A stretch of DNA of 64,000 nucleotides from Eikenella corrodens. GTDB taxonomy: Bacteria; Pseudomonadota; Gammaproteobacteria; Burkholderiales; Neisseriaceae. The position numbers and the translations under genes were made by a program. A model generated the notes under the pieces. That model saw nothing but the letters and a program-made list of their open reading frames with translations, was not told the origin of the DNA and ran no database searches. This document shows positions 57,619-64,000 of the stretch, piece after piece. Position 1 is the stretch's first letter. Each line of letters begins with the position of its first letter. Where the stretch lies: positions 1,178,001-1,242,000 of the forward strand of contig NZ_CP034670.1 in the NCBI RefSeq assembly GCF_003990355.1, given 5' to 3'.

Positions 57619-59115
57619 TTATTCCTGTGTTTCGGCAAACCAATGTTCGCGGGCGGCCAAAATAACGGTTTTGGCTTCTTCTTCGCTCACGCCGGTGATT
57701 TCGATCAATTCGTCGGTGGAAAGCTCGGCCAGGCCGTCGCGGGTGGTGATGCCGGCTTGCGCCAAATCGCGCAGCATGTCTTGGTCGATGCCGTTGAGGG
57801 TTTTCAGCTCTTCTTCCACTTCGTCTAGTTTCTCTTCCGACATAATGGCCAGGGTGAGGATGGCGTCGCGGGCACGGTTGCGCAGGGTTTCCACGGTGGC
57901 TTCGTCGAAGCCGATTTCCACCAGTTCGGCAGCAGGCACATAAGCCACTTCTTCCAAAGCGGCGAAGCCTTCTTCAATCAACAGGTCGGCGGTTTGTTCG
58001 TCCACATTCAGGTGTTGCATGAACAGGCTGCGGATTTGCGCATCTTCTGCTTCGTGGCGCTCTTCGGCTTCCTGTACGGTCATGATGTTGAGCTGCCAGC
58101 CGGTAAGGTCGGCGGCGAGGCGCACGTTTTGGCCGCCGCGGCCGATGGCGGGCGCAAGCTGGTCTTCGGCCACGATAACGTCTACCGAATGGTTGTCTTC
58201 ATCAATCAGAATGCGGCTGACTTCGGCTGGGGAGAGTGCGTTAATCACAAACTGGGCGGTTTCGGGCGACCACAGCACCACGTCCACCCGCTCGCCGGCC
58301 AGTTCGTTGGATACGGCATTCACACGCGAGCCGCGCACGCCGATGCAGGTGCCTTGCGGATCGATGCGCGCGTCATTGGATTTAACGGCGATTTTGGCGC
58401 GCTGGCCGGGGTCGCGGGCGGCTTCTTTGATTTCCAGCAGACCGTCTTCGATTTCCGGCACTTCCTGTTCAAACAGTTTCACCAAAAATTCGCGCGAGGT
58501 GCGGCTGAGGATAACCTGTTTGCGGCCGCTGTTGCCTTGTTCGTCCACGCGCAGGAAGAGGGCGCGGATGCGGTCGCCGCTGCGGAAGTTTTCGCGTGGG
58601 ATGCACTGGTCGCGCGGAATCAGCGCGTCCAAACGGCCGATTTCCACGATGATGCCGTGGCGCTCGACGCGTTTGACCGTGCCCATTACCACGTCTTCGC
58701 GGCGGGCGAGGAATTCTTGCAGAATCTGCTCGCGCTCGGCATCGCGGATGCGCTGCAAAATGATTTGCTTGGCAGTTTGCGCGGCTTGGCGGCCGAAGGC
58801 CACGTTTTCCAGCTCTTCTTCGTAATATTCGCCGATTTGCAGCGGGGAATCGGGAAATTCTTCTTGGATTTCCTCGATGGTTTTCTGCGTATCGGGGTAG
58901 GTGTAGTCTTCGTCGGCTACGATTAGCCAGCGGCGGAAGGTGTGGTATTCGCCGGTGTCGCGGTCGATGCTTACGCGCACGTCCATGTGTTCGCGGTCGG
59001 CCTTTTTCTTGGCGGCCACCGACAGGGCGAACTCCAATGCTTCGAATACCACTTCGGATTCAACGTTTTTTTCGCTGGCCAGGGCTTCGGCCAGTTGCAA
59101 CATTTCGCGGCTCAT
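57619..59115 (-). CDS. nusA: Transcription termination/antitermination factor NusA
   Basis: A 498-residue RNA-polymerase-binding factor. The N-terminal domain (about 1-125) is followed by S1 (VMGTVKRVERHGIIVEIGRLDALIPRDQC) and two KH domains (GVRGSRVNAVSNELAGERVDVVLW; APAIGRGGQNVRLAADLTGW). Two C-terminal acidic AR-type repeats with helix-hairpin-helix character end with FAETQE, as in the gamma/beta long form of NusA. Middle gene of rimP-nusA-infB. NusA is known to regulate this operon through termination in its leader. Confidence 0.97.
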   Translation of the reverse strand: MSREMLQLAEALASEKNVESEVVFEALEFALSVAAKKKADREHMDVRVSIDRDTGEYHTFRRWLIVADEDYTYPDTQKTIEEIQEEFPDSPLQIGEYYEEELENVAFGRQAAQTAKQIILQRIRDAEREQILQEFLARREDVVMGTVKRVERHGIIVEIGRLDALIPRDQCIPRENFRSGDRIRALFLRVDEQGNSGRKQVILSRTSREFLVKLFEQEVPEIEDGLLEIKEAARDPGQRAKIAVKSNDARIDPQGTCIGVRGSRVNAVSNELAGERVDVVLWSPETAQFVINALSPAEVSRILIDEDNHSVDVIVAEDQLAPAIGRGGQNVRLAADLTGWQLNIMTVQEAEERHEAEDAQIRSLFMQHLNVDEQTADLLIEEGFAALEEVAYVPAAELVEIGFDEATVETLRNRARDAILTLAIMSEEKLDEVEEELKTLNGIDQDMLRDLAQAGITTRDGLAELSTDELIEITGVSEEEAKTVILAAREHWFAETQE

Positions 59116-59151
59116 GGGAATGAACTCTCCATTAATTGATAAATAGGCAAA

Positions 59152-59577
59152 TTAGAATTCGGGCTTCAGGCGCGCCCGGTCGATATTGGATAATTCGATG
59201 GCGGCGGTTTTGCCGTCGAAGGCAATGGTCAGCACATCGTTTTCAAAGGCTTCGATGCGGCCGATGAAGTTTTTCTGCCCCTCAATCGGCAGGCGGGTTT
59301 TCAGCTTGATGAGGCTACCTGAAAAACGGATGAAGTCGGCTGCTTTTTTTAGTGGGCGGTCGAGGCCGGGGCTGGAGATTTCCAGCCGTTTGTAGTCCAC
59401 ATCTTCCACCATGAAGAGGCGGCTCAGATGGTTGCTGACGGTGGCGCAGTCTTCCACAGTGATACCTTCGGACTTGTCGATAAACACGCGCAAATCGCCT
59501 TGCGCGGTGAGCTCGAAATCCACCAACTCGTAGCCCAGGCCGGGCAGGGTTTTTTCTAAAACGGCTTGAATATCCAT
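59152..59577 (-). CDS. rimP: Ribosome maturation factor RimP
   Basis: A 141-residue 30S assembly factor. Its N-terminal alpha/beta domain has LPGLGYELVDFELTAQGDLRVFIDK and the GI-TVEDCATVSNHLSRLF motif (about residues 10-55). The KRLEISSPGLDRPLKKAADF stretch precedes the C-terminal Sm-like domain. A DUS is read in frame (IRFSGSLIKLK, about residue 88). First gene of rimP-nusA-infB, only 14 bases downstream of an attenuator-like terminator. Confidence 0.96.
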   Translation of the reverse strand: MDIQAVLEKTLPGLGYELVDFELTAQGDLRVFIDKSEGITVEDCATVSNHLSRLFMVEDVDYKRLEISSPGLDRPLKKAADFIRFSGSLIKLKTRLPIEGQKNFIGRIEAFENDVLTIAFDGKTAAIELSNIDRARLKPEF

Positions 59578-59591
59578 GATTCCCTAGTTGG

Positions 59592-59621
59592 AAAAACAAA
59601 AAAATGGCCTCGGGGCCATTT
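59592..59621 (-). terminator. Attenuator-like terminator just before rimP
   Basis: On the minus strand AAATGGCC-CCGA-GGCCATTT is followed by TTTTTTGTTTTT, ending about 14 bases before the rimP start codon. It lies downstream of the rimP promoter (59659-59687), so it is in the leader of the rimP-nusA-infB transcript. Confidence 0.75.
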
Positions 59622-59658
59622 CTCATTTATCTCGTATAAATAACTGAAAAACGATGCG

Positions 59659-59687
59659 ATTCTAAACCATATTCGGCAGTTTGGCAA
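59659..59687 (-). promoter_or_regulatory. Sigma-70 promoter of rimP-nusA-infB
   Basis: TTGCCA (59682-59687) and TAGAAT (59659-59664) on the minus strand with a 17-base spacer. The transcript would start near 59652, giving a leader of about 75 bases containing the terminator. Confidence 0.7.
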
Positions 59688-59812
59688 ATGTGTTTATGCC
59701 GGGGCGACCGGGCGGCGGCCCGGCTGTGAGAATCGCGCAACAGTTGGGGAATGAAATGAATCGGGCAGCTGGCCGGTGTGGTTCCGTTGCGCCTTATGTT
59801 TTCAGGTAGCCC

Positions 59813-60259
59813 CTACCATGCGATATAAAACATCGCTTTGGCCAGGAATACAATCAGCAGCATCTGTACCAGCACGGCGCGATGGATGTATTTGGAGAAG
59901 GCCACGGTCATGGTGTGGCGGCGCATGCGGGTAACGGCGGCCAGGAAGTGGCAGAGAATGCTGAATGCCAGCAGCAGTTTGACGGAAAGCTGGATAAAGA
60001 AGGAGTTGGCAAACGGGTGTTGCAGGATTTGCAGGTAGCGGTGCATCATCACCAGGCCGGAGGCAAACAGCAGCCCGACCACCCACGGCATCACCTTCAC
60101 CGCCCGTGCGGAAAGCGCCCGTTCCGTTTCGCGCCGCGTCTCGCGGCTGACTTTTTTAGTATGCAGCACCGACAGCACCAGCGATTCGAACAGCACCCCG
60201 CCTACGAAGGTGATGGCACAGAATAAGTGAATGATGTGCGCAACGGAATAAACAGACAT
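59813..60259 (-). CDS. CopD-like four-helix membrane protein
   Basis: A 148-residue inner-membrane protein with about four helices (residues 5-28, 52-72, 82-108, 122-147). Histidines are placed as in small haem- or copper-binding membrane proteins: AHIIHLFCAI in helix 1, MMHRYLQILQHP, and KYIHRAVLVQ before helix 4. It resembles the CopD domain family; haem or metal binding is inferred, not shown. It stands alone between a DUS (59800) and the divergent lipoprotein gene. Confidence 0.6.
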   Translation of the reverse strand: MSVYSVAHIIHLFCAITFVGGVLFESLVLSVLHTKKVSRETRRETERALSARAVKVMPWVVGLLFASGLVMMHRYLQILQHPFANSFFIQLSVKLLLAFSILCHFLAAVTRMRRHTMTVAFSKYIHRAVLVQMLLIVFLAKAMFYIAW

Positions 60260-60365
60260 TTACCTGCCTTTTGATGCAATCACAGAAAAATGCGATACTC
60301 TCACAGGCAGGTAGGGCGGTCAAATCCGCCATGCCTCTCTGATACTGACAGAAAGGGTATATATC

Positions 60366-60572
60366 ATGAGAAAATCTACAGTTGCTTCTATTTGCACCGT
60401 ATTGCTGCTGGCCTCATCCCTGAGCGCCTGCTCCACCATGACGACCAAGCAGCGCAACGCCGCCATCGGCGCGGCGGTGGGCGGCGTGGCCGGCAACGTG
60501 ATCGGCGGCGACACCGGCTCCACCTTGGGCGGCGCCGCTTTGGGCGGCTTGGTGGGCAGCCAGGTTAAATAA
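60366..60572 (+). CDS. Glycine-zipper lipoprotein (OsmB-like)
   Basis: A 68-residue lipoprotein. The signal peptide ends in the lipobox LSAC (Cys at residue 21). The mature part is a glycine-zipper segment (IGAAVGGVAGNVIGGDTGS, ALGGLVGSQVK) like those of OsmB/YMGG proteins, which insert in the outer membrane. ATG at 60366 follows AAAGGG. A strong hairpin at 60593-60622 ends the transcript. Confidence 0.85.
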   Translation: MRKSTVASICTVLLLASSLSACSTMTTKQRNAAIGAAVGGVAGNVIGGDTGSTLGGAALGGLVGSQVK

Positions 60573-60592
60573 TCTTCAACCCTGCAACGATG

Positions 60593-60622
60593 CGGGCGGA
60601 AGCGTAGAAGCGCTTCCGCCCG
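60593..60622. terminator. 12-bp hairpin between the lipoprotein gene and rnpB
   Basis: CGGGCGGAAGCG-TAGAAG-CGCTTCCGCCCG is a perfect 12-bp stem with a 6-base loop followed by TTGTGT. It lies between converging transcripts and may end both. Confidence 0.65.
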
Positions 60623-60668
60623 TTGTGTACGGATAACGGCGGCCGGACGGCTTTGTCGGATGTACCGC

Positions 60669-61022
60669 AGCCGGCCGGTAAGCCGGGTTCTGTCGTCGGA
60701 CAGCCATTCCTCTAGGCCGTTTGTTGCCAAGCGGCTCAAGCAACCTACCCGAATGCTCGGCGAGCAGCGTCGTTGCATTCTGTTTGGTCTTGCTGCGGAT
60801 GGGGTTTGGCCTGCTGCGGACTGTTACCAGCCGCACGGTGCGCTCTTACCGCACCATTTCACCCTTACCTGTGCCGTGTCGCCACAGCCATCGGCGGTTA
60901 TGCTTTCTGTTCCACTTTCCGTCGCCTCGCGGCGCCCGGCCGTTAGCCGGCATCCTGCTCTGTGCAGCCCGGACTTTCCTCCCCGCCCAAAGGCGCGGCG
61001 ACTGTCTGGCCTGCTGCGATAC
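60669..61022 (-). ncRNA. rnpB: RNase P RNA (M1, type A)
   Basis: The minus strand shows the conserved core: GAGGAAAGTCCGGGCT near the 5' end, ACAGAAAGCATAACCG, GGGTGAAATGGTGCGGTAAGAGC (CR-II/III), and GACGACAGAACCCGGCTTA at the 3' end. Ends are estimated from these motifs. A TATAAT on the minus strand at 61030-61035 fixes the start at about 61022. RNase P processes tRNA 5' ends. Confidence 0.95.
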
Positions 61023-61054
61023 GGGCGGGATTATAACGGATTGTGCGGGAAAGG

Positions 61055-61091
61055 CTACCTGAAAAGTGAAAATCCGTTTTCAGGTAGCCTT
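61055..61091. repeat. Inverted DUS pair upstream of rnpB
   Basis: DUS copies face each other over about 12 bases, immediately upstream of the rnpB -10 box and next to a Correia-type element. They occupy the place of the expected -35 region. Confidence 0.6.
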
Positions 61092-61196
61092 TATAGTGGA
61101 TTAACAAAAATCAGGACAAGGCGGCGAGCAGCAGACAGTACACACGTTACGGCAAGGCGAGACAACGCTGTACCGGTTTAAATTTAATTCACTATA
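61092..61196. repeat. Chimeric Correia-type element (105 bp)
   Basis: The left end is TATAGTGGATTAACAAAAATCAGG (AACAAAAA subtype) while the right end is GGTTTAAATTTAATTCACTATA (TTAAATTTAAA subtype). The ends are therefore no longer fully complementary, suggesting recombination between subtypes. Confidence 0.85.
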
Positions 61197-61248
61197 ATTC
61201 CAATCGATTTTGGCCTTGGGCGGATTACCGCGAAGACCAACCACGGGC

Positions 61249-61521
61249 CTACCAATCGGAGCGGTAAAGATGGGCATCGCAATGATTGCAGATAAACATC
61301 CTGCATTGGTCGTTCTGATTGCGGATACCCCAATTCTTAATACTCTTCGAGCCGCACACCCGGCATTTGATGCCCGTATCGGTTTTGCATTCGGGGTGGG
61401 ACTGCAAATATTGCGGCAGGGTCGGGAGCGAACGTTTTGCCTTCCTGACCGGATAAGTATAGGCGTACCAAAATATGGCGGCGGCGATAATGAAGGGGAA
61501 GAACTGCATGATATATGTCAT
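61249..61521 (-). CDS. Small membrane-anchored zinc-ribbon protein
   Basis: A 90-residue protein with one N-terminal helix (FFPFIIAAAIFWYAYTYPV, about residues 7-25) and a C-terminal zinc ribbon with CRVCGSKSIKNWG and FICNHCDAHLYR (about 53-85), i.e. two CxxC pairs. Base composition is lower in GC than its neighbours. Start is either 61521 (preceded by AGGACAG) or an internal ATG four codons later. No family name is recognised; such anchored ribbons may bind metal or nucleic acid at the membrane. Confidence 0.65.
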   Translation of the reverse strand: MTYIMQFFPFIIAAAIFWYAYTYPVRKAKRSLPTLPQYLQSHPECKTDTGIKCRVCGSKSIKNWGIRNQNDQCRMFICNHCDAHLYRSDW

Positions 61522-61662
61522 TATTATATCTGTCCTTAATGGCTGGTCGGGAAATCTGCTGCATCTCCGGGTTTGCCGGTAATTTCATTTCCGGGCGTTT
61601 TGAAAAAACAAGTTGCTGTGGGGCTCAAGTTTTCAGGTAGCCTTTGTTGGCAGCAATCGCTT

Positions 61663-63021
61663 TTATTCCATACTCTCAAACCCTGTTACTTCCAATCCGA
61701 AGCCGGTGAGACCGGTGAGGGAGGATGGCTGGCCGAGCACGCGCATTTTTTTTACGTGGAGGTTGGCGAGGATTTGCGCGCCGATGCCGTAGGTTTTGCT
61801 GTCCCATTGGCGGGTTTGGCTTTTGCCTTTGGGCAGGGTGCGGTCGAGCAGGGCGGCGCCGTCTTCGGTGCGGTGCAGCAGGATGGCGACGCCGTGTTCG
61901 GCGGCTTGGATGCGCTCGAGGGCTTGCGGCAGCGGCCAGGAGTGGCGGGGGTTGGTTTGCAGGAAATCCATGGCGCTGAAGGGTTCGTGTACGCGCACGA
62001 GGGTTTCGGTGTCGGGCTGCGGGCTGCCTTTCACCAGGGCGAGGTGGGTTTCGCCGGAGAGTTTGTCTACATAAACGTGCTGGCGGAAATCGCCCCAGGG
62101 GGTGTGGATGGGGCTGCTGCCCATTTCTTCGAGCAGGGTTTCGGTGCGGCTGCGGTATTCGATGAGGTCGGTGATGGTGCCGATTTTGAGGCCGTGCTGC
62201 CGGGCGAATTCGGTGAGCTCGGGCATGCGTGCCATGGTGCCGTCGTCGGTGATGATTTCGCAGATAACGGCGGCGGGGATGAGGCCGCACATTTGGGCTA
62301 AATCGACGCCGGCTTCGGTGTGGCCGGCGCGCACCAGCACGCCGCCTTTTTGGGCACGCAGGGGGAAGATGTGGCCGGGCTGGACGATGTCTTCCGGCCG
62401 GGCGGCGGGGGAAACGGCGGTTTGAATGGTGAGCGCGCGGTCGGCGGCGGAAATGCCGGTGGAAATGCCGTGGGCGGCTTCGATGGATACGGTGAAGTTG
62501 GTGCCGTATTGGGCGCCGTTGTGCTGGGTCATGAGGGGGAGCTTGAGTTTGTCCACCAGCTCTTCGGCCATGGGCAGGCACACGAGGCCGCGGGCGTGTT
62601 TGATCATGAAGTTGATGGCTTCGGGGGTAACGAATTGGGCGGCCATGAGCAGGTCGCCTTCGTTTTCGCGGTCTTCGGCATCGGTGATGATGACCATTTT
62701 GCCGGCTTTGAGGTCGGCCAGGATTTCGGGGATGGTGGCAATGGGGGCGGACATGGGACGGGTATTCCTGTGGGTGGGTTGTGGGGCGGATGCGGGTGAA
62801 CGGTGGTCGGTATCGAGCCACAGTGCGGGCATGCCGGCGCTGTGTTCGATTTTGCGGGCTTTTCGCTCGCCGAAAGGCTTGTTTTTCAGCAGGGCGGAGA
62901 GTTCGCCTTGGTTGATGCCGGTGGCGGATACGAAATCAATCTGCCGGCCTTGGTGCAGGCGGTTAATCCATTCGCGCAGGTTGCGGCGACGCAGTTCGGC
63001 AATATTGATGGGGCTGGACAT
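61663..63021 (-). CDS. ribBX: RibBX (DHBP synthase + RibA-like domain) fused to an N-terminal HTH domain
   Basis: A 452-residue protein. Residues 1-72 look like a Cro/CI-type helix-turn-helix domain: IAELRRRNLREWINRL, SATGINQGELSALLKNK, GERKARKIEHSAGMPALWLD. A short linker leads to Met90, where 3,4-dihydroxy-2-butanone-4-phosphate synthase begins: DAEDRENEGDLLMAAQ and RAGHTEAGVDLAQM. The last 165 residues resemble GTP cyclohydrolase II but lack its zinc cysteines, the RibBX arrangement, so only the RibB step of riboflavin synthesis is expected. The frame has no stop between HTH and RibB. Start 63021 is preceded by AGG of a DUS; Met90 (62754) is an alternative start with AGGAA 11 bases upstream. 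Confidence 0.85.
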   Translation of the reverse strand: MSSPINIAELRRRNLREWINRLHQGRQIDFVSATGINQGELSALLKNKPFGERKARKIEHSAGMPALWLDTDHRSPASAPQPTHRNTRPMSAPIATIPEILADLKAGKMVIITDAEDRENEGDLLMAAQFVTPEAINFMIKHARGLVCLPMAEELVDKLKLPLMTQHNGAQYGTNFTVSIEAAHGISTGISAADRALTIQTAVSPAARPEDIVQPGHIFPLRAQKGGVLVRAGHTEAGVDLAQMCGLIPAAVICEIITDDGTMARMPELTEFARQHGLKIGTITDLIEYRSRTETLLEEMGSSPIHTPWGDFRQHVYVDKLSGETHLALVKGSPQPDTETLVRVHEPFSAMDFLQTNPRHSWPLPQALERIQAAEHGVAILLHRTEDGAALLDRTLPKGKSQTRQWDSKTYGIGAQILANLHVKKMRVLGQPSSLTGLTGFGLEVTGFESME

Positions 63022-63036
63022 GGGCTACCTGAAATT

Positions 63037-63423
63037 TTAAGCGGGCGAATGCAGGCCGATGCGGTTGCCTTCGCTGTCTTCGATAAAGGCAGCAAAACCG
63101 TTGGCGATGGGGAATTTGGCGGTGAGTATTTTGCCGCCGGCCGCTTCGGCGGCACGGGCGGTTTCGGCGCAGTCGGCGCAGTTGAAAAACACGGTGATGC
63201 TGCCGTGGCCGGCGGGTTGCGCGGCGGGGTCGTGCCAGAGCATGCCGCCGATGCCGTATTGCTCCCAGGCGGGGGCGAACAGATACATTTGGCGCTGCGG
63301 GTCTTTGCCGGGCACTTCTTGCAGGGGCAGGCCGAATACGGTTTCGTAGAAGCGGGCGGCACGTGCTAAGTCTTGCGCATTTAGGGCAAACCAGCTTACG
63401 GGGTTTTGTGGGGTGTTGTTCAT
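63037..63423 (-). CDS. VOC/glyoxalase-like protein
   Basis: A 128-residue VOC-superfamily protein with two beta-alpha-beta-beta-beta modules: VSWFALNAQDLARAARFYETVFG (residues 9-31) and ITVFFNCADCAETARAAEAAGG, ending FAAFIEDSEGNRIGLHSP. Members bind divalent metal or act as resistance and sequestration proteins; the substrate is unknown. ATG at 63423 is chosen because the upstream 23 codons are non-conserved. It lies 15 bases upstream of the RibBX gene on the same strand, so they are likely co-transcribed. Confidence 0.85.
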   Translation of the reverse strand: MNNTPQNPVSWFALNAQDLARAARFYETVFGLPLQEVPGKDPQRQMYLFAPAWEQYGIGGMLWHDPAAQPAGHGSITVFFNCADCAETARAAEAAGGKILTAKFPIANGFAAFIEDSEGNRIGLHSPA

Positions 63424-63578
63424 TGGATTTCTAGCACCTTTGCTGATTCGTTCTTCGATATGCGGGCTGCTTTTGGCAGGTTCAAAGCCCAACAGGCAGC
63501 CCGCGCTTTTCAGGTAGCCTTTGGGCAGGGCGGGTGTCGGATTCGAGAATCCGGCCTACGGGCTACCTGAAACCTTGC

Positions 63579-63935
63579 TTATTTCACTTTCACAAACAGC
63601 TCATCGATATGTTCTTTGCTCCAGCCGTGTGTTTTACCCATTTCAATCAAGCCGTCTTTGATTAGGGAGATAATAACCTTGCGCCTTTCGTCTTTATCGT
63701 CCCCCACAATTTTGTCGGTATCCACAAAAAATAAGAAACCGAGTTGTAAGCGTGAGCCATGCTGCTGAGGGTCATCGGTTAGGAACAGGTACATTTTTTT
63801 ATATTCTTTAAAAACAAATCTTGGTATGAGTTCCCCAATTTCATTAACGATATGGACAATCTCCATTAATGAGTCCTCTTTTATTGGCGACTCCCATAAA
63901 TAATTCGGGTCAGCAGCTAATCTTAATCTTCCCAT
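63579..63935 (-). CDS. Unknown AT-rich 118-residue protein
   Basis: A soluble acidic protein without recognised family. It has a hydrophobic strand region (FGFLFFVDTDKIVGDD-like, about residues 66-82) and a C-terminal helix (KTHGWSKEHIDELFVKVK). ATG at 63935 follows TAGGGG. Base composition is clearly richer in A and T than the rest of the window, suggesting recent acquisition. Small AT-rich orphans of this kind in Neisseriaceae are often immunity proteins of toxin loci, but no toxin is seen here, so this is only a suggestion. Confidence 0.6.
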   Translation of the reverse strand: MGRLRLAADPNYLWESPIKEDSLMEIVHIVNEIGELIPRFVFKEYKKMYLFLTDDPQQHGSRLQLGFLFFVDTDKIVGDDKDERRKVIISLIKDGLIEMGKTHGWSKEHIDELFVKVK

Positions 63936-64000
63936 AATAAGCCCCTAAATATTCAGTTAAGTGTAGGTCGTGGCAATTGGTTTTCAGATGGGCGATACCA

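Larger units (their letters stand above)
290..63570. repeat. Dispersed DNA uptake sequence AGGCTACCTGAA (AG-eikDUS)
   Basis: The 12-mer, usually extended to AGGCTACCTGAAAA, is repeated dozens of times on both strands, mostly as facing pairs between genes (for example 290/384, 2253/2268, 3830/3848, 34955/34970, 51752/51767). It also lies inside genes, read in frame as GYLK, LPEN, FQVA or GSL (recB, thiD, uvrC, infB, rimP, anmK, flotillin). It marks DNA for uptake in natural transformation. One-base variants occur (8945, 37319, 44393, 44536, 52817). Confidence 0.95.

Noticed and set aside
60645..61181. Reading frames around 60660-61180
   Set aside because: They overlie the RNase P RNA on the opposite strand and have no protein features.
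290..63570. CRISPR-like array
   Set aside because: The frequent short repeat is irregularly spaced, on both strands and inside genes. It is the DNA uptake sequence, and there are no cas genes.

Overview
The window is chromosomal DNA of a Neisseriaceae bacterium, most likely the genus Eikenella. The main clue is the 12-mer AGGCTACCTGAA, which occurs dozens of times on both strands. It is the DNA-uptake-sequence dialect (AG-eikDUS) described for Eikenella, and differs from the neisserial GCCGTCTGAA core. Gene content (gapdh type I, fused pabB-pabC, ribBX, rimP-nusA-infB, TPP riboswitch-thiMD, Correia-type repeats) fits a naturally competent beta-proteobacterium. No rRNA, phage, CRISPR or transposase gene is visible.

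Layout. 1-9400 holds transporters (end of an EamA exporter, a MetP/MetS-type NSS importer with its tiny overlapping subunit, SstT, an AGCS alanine/glycine symporter), then ilvE, a YpfJ-type zinc peptidase, a SIMPL-domain protein and Hsp15. 9630-17100 is a plus-strand run centred on PspA: a possible ribbon-helix-helix protein, a YbbC-like exported protein, PspA, two small membrane proteins, a Sel1-repeat protein, a GNAT acetyltransferase, a YqiJ-type OB-fold membrane protein, and three related membrane proteins made of two module types arranged A / B-A / B. The flotillin usually linked to YqiJ lies at 22224, cut off by an opposite-strand block holding a TonB-dependent receptor and a YddA/SbmA-type ABC transporter with a candidate Fur box.

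24378-25047 is a tRNA array (Gly x3, Cys, Leu). 25200-37008 carries recB, a flavin oxidoreductase behind a palindromic operator, trhP/yegQ, asd, an apparently NADP-type GAPDH, and a TPP riboswitch with thiM-thiD. 37485-39386 is a pabB-pabC fusion containing five neisserial or mucosa-type DUS and an in-frame Correia element, a clear sign of import from a Neisseria relative. 39852-53717 holds anmK, dsbD, grpE (with a sigma-32-like promoter), uvrC-pgsA, guaB, fabD-fabG-dut and moxR-DUF58. 53827-59577 is translation and transcription machinery (rimP-nusA-infB, a small unknown gene, rbfA) with a promoter and attenuator-like terminator just before rimP. 59813-63935 has a CopD-like membrane protein, a glycine-zipper lipoprotein, RNase P RNA, a small zinc-ribbon protein, a RibBX enzyme fused to an N-terminal helix-turn-helix domain, a VOC protein and an AT-rich orphan.

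The strongest candidates for something undescribed are the PspA-YqiJ-A/BA/B-flotillin membrane cluster, the HTH-RibBX fusion, and the many ways repeats (DUS, extended DUS units, Correia elements) have been built into genes as in-frame peptides, stop codons and terminators. All functions are read from sequence motifs by eye; no database search was run.
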